This document shows positions 1 to 10,142 of a DNA stretch of 64,000 nt, piece by piece; the stretch's first letter is position 1; each line of letters opens with the position of its first letter. The stretch comes from Prorocentrum cordatum. Its lineage: Eukaryota > Sar > Dinophyceae > Prorocentrales > Prorocentraceae. The DNA is taken from NCBI GenBank assembly GCA_963575745.1, contig CAUYUJ010017826.1, forward strand, positions 311,052 through 375,051, read 5' to 3'. A program made the position numbers and the translations under genes. The notes beneath the pieces were generated by a model. The model was not told where the DNA came from. It saw only the letters and a program-made list of their open reading frames with translations, and did no database searches.

Positions 1-565
1 ATGTGTGAACTTGTGAACGTGTGTATGTGTGAATGTGCGAATGTGTGAATGTGTGAATGTGTAATTGCGTGGAGGTGTGCATGTGTGAATGTGTGACTGA
101 GTGAATGCGTGCATGTGTGAATGTGTGAATGTGTTGATGTATGAACGCGTGCATGCGTGAATGCGTGAACACGTGAATGCGTCAACGCGTGAATGTTTGA
201 ATGTGTGAATGCGCGAATGCGTGAATGTGTGAATGTGTGAACTCGTGCATGTGTGAACGTGAATGTGTGAACGTGTTCATGTGTGAGTGTGTGAATGTGT
301 AATGTGTGAATGTGTGAACGTATGAATGTGTGAACGTGTGTATGTGTGAGTGTGTGAATGTGTGAATGTGTGGATGTGTGGACGTGGGAATGTGGGAATG
401 TGGGAATGTGTGAATGTATTAATTTGCGAATGTGTGAATGTGTAAATGTGTGAATGTGAACGTAAAACTGTATGAAAGTGTCAAAGTGTGAATGTGTGAA
501 TGTGTGAACGTGAGTGCGTGAATGTGTGGCTGTGTGAGTGCGTGGATGTGTGCATGTGCGAATGT
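1..565. repeat. TGTGAATG minisatellite, block 1
   Basis: This is a degenerate tandem array of an 8-base unit close to TGTGAATG, with variants such as TGTGAACG, TGTGCATG and TGCGAATG. The reverse strand reads as His-Thr-Phe-rich peptide, which follows from the repeat and does not indicate a gene. The same array resumes in the same orientation after position 2630. Confidence 0.9.
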
Positions 566-2630
566 GTGAAAGAGCGTGTTCTACCGCTGCTGGCGGAAAA
601 CTGGGGTGGGTCACTGGGGGTTCCCAACCCGCCCCCCCCCCCCCTCGAAAACCGGGGGGGGCCACTACCGGTTCCAACCCCCCCCCCTCCCCCCCCAAGT
701 CCATCATGGAAAGGGGGGGGGGTCACTACCGGTTCGAGCCCCCCCCTCCCCGTCGAAAACCGAGGGGGGTCACTACCCGATCGAACCCCCCCCCTCGCCG
801 CCGGCAAACGATTCCCGCTCTTCGGGACAGTTGGACAATAGTGGGGATGCTGACGGTGGTGGTGGGGACAGGACAGTGGTGCGGGGACAGCGGGACAGTG
901 GTTCGGACAGTGGTGGGGACGGTGGTGGTGGGGACAGCGGTGGGGGGACAGCGGGACAGTGGTGGGGACGTGGGACAGTGGTGGGGACGGTAGTGGTGGG
1001 GACAGTGGTGAAGGCGGTGGTGAGGACAGTGGTGGGACAGTAGTACAGTGGGGAAAGTGGTGGGAACAGTGGGACAGTGGAACAGTGGGGACAGTGGGGA
1101 CGGTGGGACAGCACAGTGGGACAGCGGCGGGGACAGTGGGACAGTGGTGGGGACGGTGGGGACAGGGGGACAGTGGTGGGGACCGTGGGGAAAGTGGGGA
1201 GAGTGGGACCGTGGTGGGGACAGTGGTGGAGACAGTGGGGGCAGTGAGACACTGGTGGGGGCACTGGTGGGGACGTCGGGGACATTGGCGGGAACAGTGG
1301 GGACAGTGGGACAGTGGGACAGTGATAGGGGACAATGGGAACGGTGGGACAGCACAGTGGGGCAGCGGCGGGGACAGTGGGACAGTGGTGGGTACAGTGG
1401 GGAAAGTGGGACAGTGGGACGGCGGTGGGACAATGGGACAGAGGTGCAGTGGGGACAGTGGTCGGGACAGTGGAGACAGTGGGGGAAACAGTGGGACTGC
1501 TCAGTGGGACAGCGGGGGGGACAGTGGGATAGTGGGAACAGTGGGGACAGTGGGACAGTGGTGGGGACCGTGGAGAAAGTGGGGAGAGTGGGACCGTGGT
1601 GGGACAATGGTGGGGAGAGTGGGGGCAGTGAGACACTGGTGGGGGCACTGGTGGGGACATCGGGGACAATGGCGGGAACAGTGGGGACAGTGGGACAGTG
1701 GTGGGGACGGCGACGGTGAAAACACTGGTGTGGGGACAGTGGGAATGTGGTGGAAACAATGGGAAAGTGGAGGGTACAGTGGCGGTGGGGACAGTGGTGA
1801 GGGCGGTGGCGAGGACGGCGGTGGGACAATGGGACAGAGGTGCAGTGGGAACAGTGGGGACAGTGGTGGGAACAGTGGGACAGCTCAGTGGGACAGCGGA
1901 GGGGACAGTGGGACAGTGGGGACAGTGGGGACAGTGGGACAGTGGTTGGGGCCGTGGAGAAATTGGGGAGAGTGGAACCGTGGTGGGGACAGTGGTGGGG
2001 ACAGTGGGGACAGTGCGACAGTGGCGGGGGCACTGGTGGGGACAGTGGGGACGGTGGTGGGAACAGCGGGGACAGTGGTGGTGAGGACAGTGTGCTGGGG
2101 ACAGCTGTGGGGGATGTGGTGCGGACGGTGGTAGGGACCCGGGAGTCGTTTACTGGCGGTGAGCGTGGGGGGGGGGGGGGGGGTTTCGAACGGGTAGTGA
2201 CCCCCCCTGTTTTTTGGAGGGGGGGGTTCGAACCCGTAGTGACCCCCCTCAGTTTTCCGGAAGGGGGGGGGGTTCGAACCAGAAATGACTCCCCCGGTTT
2301 TTTGGAGGGTGGGGGGGGGAAGGGGGTTCGAACCGGTAGTGAACCCCCCCCCCGGTTTTTTGGAGTGGGGAGAGGGGTTCGAACCAGTAGTGACCCCTTT
2401 CTGGTTTTCTGGGACGTGGGGGAGGGAGGGTTCGAACTGGTAGTGACCCCTCTCGGTTTTCCGGAGGGGGGGGTGGGGTTAGGGGGGGGGCCAGGGGGAA
2501 AGGGGGGGGAAGGAGGGTTCAGCAGTGTTGGGGGGATTTTTCGGAGTGGGGGGGGACCCCCGGCTTCCGGAGGAAGAGGGGGGGAATTTTCCACAGTAAA
2601 TCGGCGGTGGATCACGCTTTCTCGAAGGTG
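566..2630. repeat. Composite element with inverted-repeat flanks inside the TGTGAATG array
   Basis: The left flank (566-817) and right flank (2140-2630) are imperfect inverted copies. The left outer edge reads GAAAGAGCGTGTTCTACCGC, and the right edge read in reverse complement gives a close match around GAGAAAGCGTGATCCACCGC. The inner edges also match in inverted orientation (a GGCAAACGATTCCCG-like stretch at 802-816 against its reverse complement near 2140-2155). Each flank holds several copies of a module with long C or G runs around TTCGAACC and GTCACTACC. The flanks enclose a different minisatellite. The outer TGTGAATG array has the same strand on both sides, so this could be an insertion with long inverted ends. 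No transposase frame is visible. Confidence 0.6.
822..2135. repeat. GGGACAGTGG minisatellite
   Basis: About 1.3 kb is built from a degenerate decamer, GGGACAGTGG or GGGGACAGTG. Longer blocks recur, for example around AGACACTGGTGGGGGCACTG near 1247 and 1630 and again in diverged form near 2020. All frames are open because the repeat lacks stop codons; these are not genes. Confidence 0.9.
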
Positions 2631-3370
2631 TGAATGTGTGCAGGTGTGGATGTGTAAATGTGTGAATGTGTGAATGTTGACGTGTGAATGCGTGAATGCG
2701 TAAACGCGTGAATGCTTGAACGCGTGAATGTGCGAATGTGCGAATGTGTGAATGTGTGAATGTGTGAACTTGTGCATGTGTGAATGTGTGGATGTGCGCA
2801 TGTGTGAATATGTGCATGTGTGCATGTTTGAACGTGTGTCTGTGTGAGTCTATGAATGTGTGGACGTGTGCATGTGTGAATGTGCGGATGTGTGCATGTG
2901 GGAATGTGGGAATGTTGGACTGTGTGAATGCATGAATGTGCGAATGTGTGAATGTGCTAATGTGTGACGGTGTGTATGTGTGAATGTGTGAAGGTGGGTA
3001 TGTGTGAGTTTGTGAATGTGTGCATGTGGGAATGTGTGCATGTGTACATGTATGAATGTGTGAATTTATGAATGTGTGAACGTGTGAGTCTGCGAATTTT
3101 TGAATGTGTGAATGTGTGACTGCGTGAATGTGTGAATGTGGTAATGTGTGAATGTATGAATATGCGAATGTGTGAATGTGTGAAGGTGTGCACCTGTGGG
3201 AATATGTGAATGTGTGAATGTTCGAATGTGCGAATGTTTGAATGTGTGAATGCGTGAATGCGTGAATGCGTGAATGTGTGAATGTGAATGTGTGAGTGTG
3301 TGTATGAGCGTGTGTGAGAGTGTGTGTGATTGTGTGTGGTTGTGTGTGGTTGTGTGTGTGTGTTGTGTAG
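2631..3370. repeat. TGTGAATG minisatellite, block 2, grading into GT-rich DNA
   Basis: The array of 1-565 continues in the same orientation. From about 3290 it grades into GTGTGT-rich sequence ending near 3370. Confidence 0.9.
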
Positions 3371-3903
3371 ACGTTGTGTGTGTGCTGTTTGTGTTGCCTG
3401 TTCGGTGCCTGGCAGTGGTCGGCTCCCCCGCGGTTTTCGCAGGGACTCGCGCGAATCTGCTGATACCCTCCACGCTTTGGGGCCTGGGCTGGTCTTGCCG
3501 CCCGCGCTCCCCCCCGCCTTGCCTGGTCACCAGGCCTCGCACCCCCCATCCCCAGGGATTCGGCCTCGCACTGATTGCGCTTCCTCTCCATCGGCTGTAT
3601 CGTCAGCCCTGCTGCCGCCAGCCTCCCCGCCGCCGCCGCCGCCGCTGGCCCCCTGGCGCTAGCCCTGCCACGCTCCTGGGCTGCTCTGAGCGGGCCCGGC
3701 TCCTCTTAGTCCCCCTCCCGGGCCAGCGCCTTGTCGTTCTCTCCCCTCCCTCAGCATGGTGGTTGAATTCGCCTGACGCGTCCCATTTTGCTTTACTCGC
3801 CAGCGCAGTCCCTCTGCCTAACCGCCGACGCAAAAGTGTGTTGTATATAGTGTGTGCGTTGTGTGTTGTGTGTTGTGTGTATGCGAGTGTGCGTGTGGGT
3901 GTG

Positions 3904-3910
<7 letters not shown>
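3371..3910. other. Non-repetitive stretch, no gene supported
   Basis: This is GC-rich sequence between the GT-rich end of the minisatellite and the TG microsatellite. Open frames exist on both strands but none shows a motif or convincing composition. Confidence 0.5.
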
Positions 3911-4001
<91 letters not shown>

Positions 4002-4005
4002 GTGT
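3911..4005. repeat. (TG)n microsatellite
   Basis: About 43 uninterrupted TG units run from 3911 to 3996, then one CG interruption. A short (TC)n run follows at about 4011-4035. Confidence 0.97.
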
Positions 4006-4035
4006 CCAATTCTCTCTCTCTCCCTCTCGCTCTCT

Positions 4036-5505
4036 TTTTCTGCGATCCCCTCCGCCTCTCTCCCAGGGGGTCGTCCCTCCTTGGCTCGTTCCCTCCCCCC
4101 TCGTCCCCAAGACGCCCGAGGCGGCTTCTTTGCGGGTAACTTGCCCTTGGAACGCTCGAACCCTTCCCCCGGGACCGGCATTTGATCCCCTGCTGCTTAT
4201 GGACGGCCTTTCTTTTCCCGCGTGGCACAGCGCAGAAGAGTGATCTCAGAGGAGAAAAAGGTACCCATACTGCTACCCTTGCCTCGTTTTCCCCTGTTCG
4301 AGCCTCCTGGGAGGCCCTCGTCGCCACCGCCGGATTCGCCTCGAAGACCTGGTCAGAACGCACCCCGGGAGAGGTCCGGGGAGTAGTGGTATCGCTACCT
4401 TTCGGTTTCCCCATTCACAGCGGCGTCACCAAAATCAGCTACTCTCCCTGGGAGAGTATCATGCCGAAGGGTGTCCCAACAGCGCCTGGCCTTGTGGGAG
4501 CTTGTCGGCACCAGTTGTCCCCTGGCTGAGCGCGTCCGCCGACCCCAGGTGCAGGAGCGGGCAGACCAGAGCCAGCCCAGGAAGAGCGAGGGGCCCCGCT
4601 CTCTCGTGCCAGGCACCCGGCGCCTCGAACAGAGTCCGTGGAACAAGAAGCCCAACGGTCCGTGAGGTATTCACTTGTGGAACAAGTGCCACGAGCCGCC
4701 GCGACGAGCATGGTGACCCGAGCTCCCGACGCCGCCTCCGGGCGGCGCTTCCTGGGCAGGTCCCGACCCGTCGCCGGAGGCGGGGGCGGTTCAGAGATGG
4801 GACCCTTTGAGGGATGGGGCCCGAAGGACAGGAATGGATCCGAGGCTCCCTCGTCCTCGTCCTTACACCCCCCTGGAAAAGTAGTCGGCCGCGGCCGACG
4901 GCGGGAAGGTCGGAACGCGTGGTGCCCCGCGTGGGCATTGAAACTGAGGGGCGTGGGTGGGGCGGACCGCGCGCGAGAGTTGCATTGCTGTTCCAGGGCG
5001 CTGGCCTGCGATCGCGTGCAGATGTGCAGGCGATGCCTGCGCCCCATTATTGGACACGCCAGCGGTGCCTGCGCCGCGCCATGCGGGGTGCCTGCGCTGA
5101 TAAAAGCCAGTGTCCGCGGTGCGTGCGCTCGCTGCGGCGCCCGGGCGACGCCGGCACCCCCTGTGATCTCTGGAAGCCGTGACGTGGGGACAGCGCCTGC
5201 AGTGTGGGGCCCCACGTCCCCCGCCTTCGAGCCGCCAGCCGGGAGCCGAGGGTCACATGCTCGCCGCGGGATGCCCGCGCGCGGCGCCTCGCCGCGGAGT
5301 CCTCTGGGCGAGCGCGGCGCCGCCCGGGCTTGAGCGCCAGCCCCTCGCCTCCCGCTGGGGCGCCTTCCCCCCCCCCACCACCACAGCGCAGGGCCTTCGG
5401 GGCGTCCCGCTCGCGCGGGTGTCCCTCCACACTGTGGCGGCCGCGCGCGGGTGGCCCCAGCACAGTGGCGGGCCAGCGGCGGCGGCGCGCAGGCGCGGGT
5501 GGCCC
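4036..5505. other. GC-rich stretch, no gene supported
   Basis: Long frames are open on both strands, including one of over 450 codons on the minus strand. They overlap each other, change character along their length and show no motif, so I call no gene. Confidence 0.4.
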
Positions 5506-5557
5506 ACGGCGAGAGCTGCAGTGCGCCTCCACGGAGGCGCACTGCAGCTCTCGCCGT
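5506..5557. repeat. Perfect 25-bp inverted repeat with 2-base spacer
   Basis: The left arm is 5506-5530, the spacer AC is 5531-5532 and the right arm is 5533-5557. The arms are exact reverse complements centred on GCCTCCACGGAGGC. Pairing stops abruptly at both ends. Such a perfect stem would extrude as a cruciform or fold strongly in RNA. Confidence 0.95.
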
Positions 5558-7773
5558 CTTCAAGCGCGCCCCCGCCCTCTCTGGAGGTCCCAGCTTTCGA
5601 GCCGGGCGTTTTCGCATCTTTTCGGGCCCCGAGGCCTCGTAGCTCGGGCGCGGCCAGATGCTGTGATGGGGCCCCTCCCGCAGCCCCAACGGCTTGGAGC
5701 AACCCTGAGATGCTGGCGTCGCGAGTCGTTCACAACCAGCGATCTCAGCTGCCCTGCTACGCCCGTCTTGAAGCGCAACATGTGCCGTGTTCAAAACCTC
5801 TGGGTTGAACACGCTGCGTGTTGGCTCAACGTGCTGGTCACGTTTTGGCGAACGCATCGCGCCAGGCCTACGGCTTCAGTCTGAGTGTGGGTCTCCGCAC
5901 CAGCACGCTATACGTGTCGCCTGCTGCGTATCGGGGCAGCTAAGCCGGCGATGTTGCCCTGCTTTCACAGGTCGGCCCAGCCCGAGACAGTCAGACGGGT
6001 CCCGGGGCTCCTGTCGCGCTTTTCTCCATTGTGCTGCACTTTTTCGCCGCGCCGTCGGATCTCGGGGCCGTTCGGCGAGACCCTGCAGCAATGAAAACGC
6101 CCCAGCGCCTCGCCTCGCTGAGCAACCACTGCCCCTTCCAGATCCACGGGAGCGGCACGTCGGTGGACGAGACCATGACCCGAAGCCGCCGCCGCTGCTG
6201 GTGCTGCCGCGGCCGGCTCTGCGCCGCCCGCCTGCGCCGCCCCGGGACTGGGCCGTGTTCCTCCACCCTCTGCCCGCCCTCGCGCCCCCAGCTGCTCTGC
6301 ACCTCGTGCCTCACATGCCCCCTCCTCGGTCTCCACCCCGGGGCCAGAGGGGCGTCCCCTCCCAGCCCGCGTGCGACACGGAATATGTTGTGCACAGCCT
6401 TGTCCTTACAGCGTCGAGCGTTGCACGGCGCGCGTTGCCAATGACCTCGGATAGTAGATATGCGATCGTTTGAGGTAGTAGCTGCGCGAGTGTTACGCTG
6501 TGTGTACAGCTGCACATAACCCCCACACGCGCACGGCCGAGTCCTATCCGATCTTCCTTGGTCTCGGCCTGGCCCTGTCCTCGGCCCTGTCTTCAGACAG
6601 TTCCTTCTTCGACAGGGCGCCCACTGATACAGCATGGGACCACACGTATTGTCTCAGCAGTCCGCATTCATGTTCGGCCACCCGAACCAGCAGCATGCCA
6701 AATCATACCTGTACCGATGCCGATGCCTCCCATCTCCATCCGCCCTTCCCTCTGCCCCGAAGTGGCTTGCGAGTCTGTCGTGGGGCTCTCGCCAGGCCGC
6801 CCTGGGCCATCTCGGAGGCTTCTTCGGGCCCTCCAGGGCTGGCTTGGCGCTCTGAAGCCATCGTGTCGAAGCAAACAACGTTGCAGATACAGTACGTCGA
6901 AACAAAAAACGCAGTTCTTTCAATGCGCTTGTTGGGGCCTCTTCGGACACATGCGGAATGCATTTCAGCTTCTGGAAGGTATTCCAGCAACGTGGGGCCC
7001 GTCGTGGGATCACTCGCAGCCGTCTTGGGGCGTCCTGGGGCATTTGGGGGCTGTTTCCGGGCCGCGGAGATCGCCTGGGAGGCCCAACGGGACGAGGGGC
7101 ATGTATCTTGGCATCGCTCGGACGTGTGCATTTCTTCTCGGCAAGCACCATCTGGGAGCATGTGGGATCATCTTGCGAGAAATGCACGCACGAAGCCGAA
7201 CAAGGGAATGGACGTTCGAGCGATGGCAAGGTGTGGCTCGAGGGGCAGCGCTGCCCCGGCAACGCATCAGCCATTCGATGAGGCAGCCGACAGACTTTCT
7301 CACGCGGCCCGGCGCGCCCAGGGCACGGCTGCGCAGTGCCCTGCGAGGGCCTGGAATCCCAGATCGTGGCGTCGGCGGGGGAGCCAGTGATGCACAGAGA
7401 CGTTGGCAAGCCAGGTGAGCGGGACGAGCCTGGGCGCCTTCGGCGTAGCAGATTCGTTTTAGAAGCTTGCAGCGGCTGCACGGGTGGAGGGCTGCTCTTT
7501 TTTTGAACGCGTCTCCAGCATCAGCTCCGCGCACAAGCGCTTCAAACATTTGCAACACATTCACTGGCGAAGAGCGGCTCTTGCTCAAGAGGTGACTCTC
7601 GCAAGGAGCGTAGATTCGCGCAGCAATTGCACGGGGTAGAGGGCGGCCCCTCGTCCGAACGGGGCTGTCGCCTGGGGTGGTCCGAGGTTTCGCGATGCGC
7701 AGCGCGCGCACGCATTCCCGCGACCACCCCCCGTGCTCGACGCGCCCAATTCGCTCCTTCATGCCCTCGACCC
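5558..7773. other. Mixed GC-rich stretch, no gene supported; holds one dispersed repeat copy
   Basis: Several overlapping open frames span 6.5-7.5 kb on both strands without a recognisable domain. A roughly 100-base segment at 7104-7205 recurs near 27.0 kb and is listed separately. No other feature can be supported. Confidence 0.4.
7104..7205 (+). repeat. Dispersed repeat, copy 1
   Basis: It begins TTGGCATCGCTCGGACGTGT and ends near CACGCACGAAGC. A related copy lies at 27013-27135. Both copies read SWHRSDVC in one plus-strand frame, so this may be a relic of coding sequence or of a transposable element. Confidence 0.5.
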
Positions 7774-7932
7774 GGAGGAGGAGGAGGAGGAGGAGGAGGA
7801 GGAGGAGGAGGAGGAGGAGGAGGAGGAAGAGGAAGAGGAGGGCGGACAGGGAGCAGGATCAGAAGGAGGGCGGAGAAGTTCGGAGAAGGAGGAGGATGAG
7901 GAGGATGAGGAGGATGATGAGGAGGAGGGGAA
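7774..7932. repeat. (GGA)n microsatellite and purine tract
   Basis: A pure GGA run covers about 7774-7826 and degenerates into GAGGAT/GAGGAA sequence to about 7932. The poly-Glu frame across it is a shadow of the repeat. Confidence 0.95.
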
Positions 7933-7945
7933 AGGCGGAGGCGAA

Positions 7946-7977
7946 GGGGCGCGACATCTGTTGCGTGCAGCTGAGTT
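7946..7977 (+). repeat. 32-bp direct repeat, copy 1
   Basis: This segment around GCGCGACATCTGTTGCGTGC recurs at 8111-8142 with a single mismatch. The copies lie 165 bases apart and both follow purine-rich DNA. Confidence 0.9.
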
Positions 7978-8110
7978 GCTCGGACGGGGATAGGACGAGG
8001 ATGAATTCATTCCCGAGCGTTCGAGATTGCTCTGAGAAGGCCGCGGCGCCCGAGACATCTTCTTGAACCGCCACCCGAGTGTATCTTCGTACTGATTTCG
8101 TCTTAGGGAG

Positions 8111-8142
8111 GGGGCGCGACATCTATTGCGTGCAGCTGAGTT
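8111..8142 (+). repeat. 32-bp direct repeat, copy 2
   Basis: This is the second copy of the segment at 7946-7977. The match ends at CAGCTGAGTT, after which the two loci differ. Confidence 0.9.
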
Positions 8143-8324
8143 TCAAAGGCGCTCCTCGATGCATCACGGTCGCCTTCTGGCGCCCAGAGGCGCCTGGACA
8201 GCCTGTGAGGTGCGTCTGATTCCGGAGCCCCCCTTTTGGCGACCCCCTTTTTCGTCCATGCCGAAGTGAGTGGGAACTGAGGATGCTATGGCGAAAGCCA
8301 TAGCCCTTCTCCTGTCTCTTCCTC

Positions 8325-8392
8325 CTCCTCCTCCTTCTCATTATCCTCCTCCTCCTCCTCCTCCTCCTCCTCCTCCTCCTCCTTCTCCTCGT
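8325..8392. repeat. (TCC)n microsatellite
   Basis: CCT/TCC triplets with a short ATT interruption near 8340. Confidence 0.95.
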
Positions 8393-9417
8393 CATCATGG
8401 TTCTAGGTTGCCCGCCAGGGCCCGATGATGACTGCGATTTGCTATTCACGGTCTGGATTTGATGCGTGGTCGTCGGTTGCTTGCGAGGCTCGAAGGCAAC
8501 TCTGAAGAAGCCCGCCGCATGCGCCGCTTATCTTAATGGCCTCCGGCCTGTGCAACCGATCCGAGGCGCTCCTAGTGGTTGAGAGCCGCGCCCGCGTAGC
8601 GAGGAGGAAAGAGGTTTGAGGTTCGAGGTGTCCGGAGGTCTTCGCTGGTTCTTAGGTCGGCGCTTTCGCTTCCGAGACATACCAGGTCAGACTACGCACT
8701 TCTGGTTGTAACCTCAGCAGAGCTGGGGCCTGAACGAACTCCACACTTCGTGATAAAAGGAGGGCTAAACCCCCACCAGACCAGCCATGAAAGGGCGGCC
8801 TTTTGCCCAGTCCCTCCTGGAACCCTCCAAGACAGATCATATCAGACCACCCCCCTAAAAAATCAGACCCCCTTTTTTTCTTTTATGTAAGCCCGAATTT
8901 CGCTTCTTTAGACTCACACGCCGGATCGGCGGGTTCGTCAAAACTACGCGGGTGGGTTTCAGCCGGGTCGCGGACGGGTCGTGCGCGGGTCGCGTGTGGA
9001 CGGTTCGCGGGTGGGTCGCCGGCGAGCGGCGGGCGCCGCGTCGCGGATGAGGTCGCGGGCGGGCCATGTGCGAGGACGGCGAACAGTAACAACAGCAATG
9101 GTCGTTACATTTGTCGCTTTTCGTGCCCGCATGTTACTTGACATGTATTACACGAATACCCCCAAGCCCTCGATACCCGCACTCCGTCTTCGATCGTACT
9201 CCCCTTTGGGGGGTTATATGTTCCTTGCCTGCCACGTGTCGTTGGCGCGGCCCCTAACATAGGAAGGGGAGGGATAATTGAAAAAGAAAAAGGGAGGCAG
9301 CGAGTAAGAGAGGGGGAAACGAGAGCGGAGGGGGGCAAGAGCGAGATATTTACTAGAATTGAGGGCGAACAGACATATTTAGCAGGAGTGGGAGGAAAGA
9401 GAAACAAGTGTATTGGT
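8393..9417. other. Unique sequence, no gene supported
   Basis: Only short frames are present. I see a GGGTCGCGGGCGGG-type G-rich patch around 8950-9060 and nothing else. Confidence 0.4.
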
Positions 9418-9525
9418 AGGCGGACCCTGACGGGCGGGGCGGGTGGGCAGACCCTAACGGGCGGGTCGGGCGGGCGGACCCTAACGGCCAGGTCGGGCGG
9501 GCGGGCCGTAACGGACGGGTCGGAG
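9418..9525. repeat. Tandem repeat of about 27 bp, four copies
   Basis: Four units resemble GGACCCTAACGGGCGGGTCG followed by GGCGGGC. The CCCTAA core is not arranged as a telomere repeat. Confidence 0.85.
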
Positions 9526-9547
9526 CAACGAATCGATTTTCGTAAAC

Positions 9548-9760
9548 AGTGAAGAAGCTTGGGGCGAGAGCAACGATTTCTCAGTAAATCGTAAGGAAGC
9601 CTAGAGCACGGTTCCTGAACGCTGAGGGCGCGGCCTGTTACTCAGTTGCAAGGAGGTCCCAAGCGAGAACGCGATCCTTGTGCGAATTGCAAGGAAGTCT
9701 CGAGCGAAAGCACGACTCCTTAATCAATTGAGGAAGCATCAGGCGGGAACCATTGTTGTT
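9548..9760. repeat. Degenerate tandem repeat of about 41 bp, five copies
   Basis: Units begin near GCAAGGAAGTCTCGAGCGAA and continue to TCCTTAATCAATTG. The two central copies (about 9650-9735) are most alike; the outer ones are diverged and of unequal length. Confidence 0.7.
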
Positions 9761-10070
9761 GTAAACCAGTGGCCAGAGACAGCTCGAGCCTCAAGGCTTT
9801 CATTTGTCAAAACCAGGGTGCGAGCCCTGGGGTGCGCATTTGAATTGAAAATTGATAGGGCACCAGGCAGGGGGGATCATAACAGTTTGTTTTTAGCGAG
9901 AATCCGCACCGCGGAACCCCATTTCAGCCACGCACCCCGGGACGGTGTAGGACCGTTCGGGCCCTCACTCTGACATAGGCGAGGTCCCTTGAATGCTGCC
10001 CCAACCTCTCCTATGCGTGCGAACTCCTCCCTCTCTCTCCACCGCTGTCTCTCTCACGCTCTCTCCGTCT
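9761..10070. other. Unique sequence, no gene supported
   Basis: Nothing beyond short frames is seen here. Confidence 0.4.
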
Positions 10071-10074
10071 CTCC

Positions 10075-10107
<33 letters not shown>

Positions 10108-10142
10108 GTTCTCTTCCTCTCTCTCTCTCTCTCTCTCTCTTT
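10071..10142. repeat. (CT)n microsatellite
   Basis: CT dinucleotides with a few interruptions; CT-richness begins near 10023. Confidence 0.95.

Noticed and set aside
726-2825. Open frame of about 700 codons on the minus strand
   Set aside because: It is the Cys/Pro/His/Thr translation of two minisatellites that contain no stop codon in this frame.
2479-3591. His/Thr-rich frame of 370 codons resembling a metal-binding protein
   Set aside because: It follows entirely from the TGTGAATG repeat; the His periodicity equals the DNA period.
4439-5857. Minus-strand frame of 472 codons
   Set aside because: GC-rich composition alone can keep it open; no motif, and an equally long pattern of frames exists on the other strand. 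It also crosses a perfect inverted repeat.
6558-7481. Overlapping plus and minus frames of about 280 codons
   Set aside because: Neither strand is preferred and no domain is visible; only the dispersed repeat inside is supported.
7733-7993. Poly-Glu acidic protein
   Set aside because: Translation of a GGA microsatellite.
9418-9525. CCCTAA-containing repeat as interstitial telomere sequence
   Set aside because: The unit is about 27 bp with CCCTAAC only once per unit, not a telomeric heptamer array.
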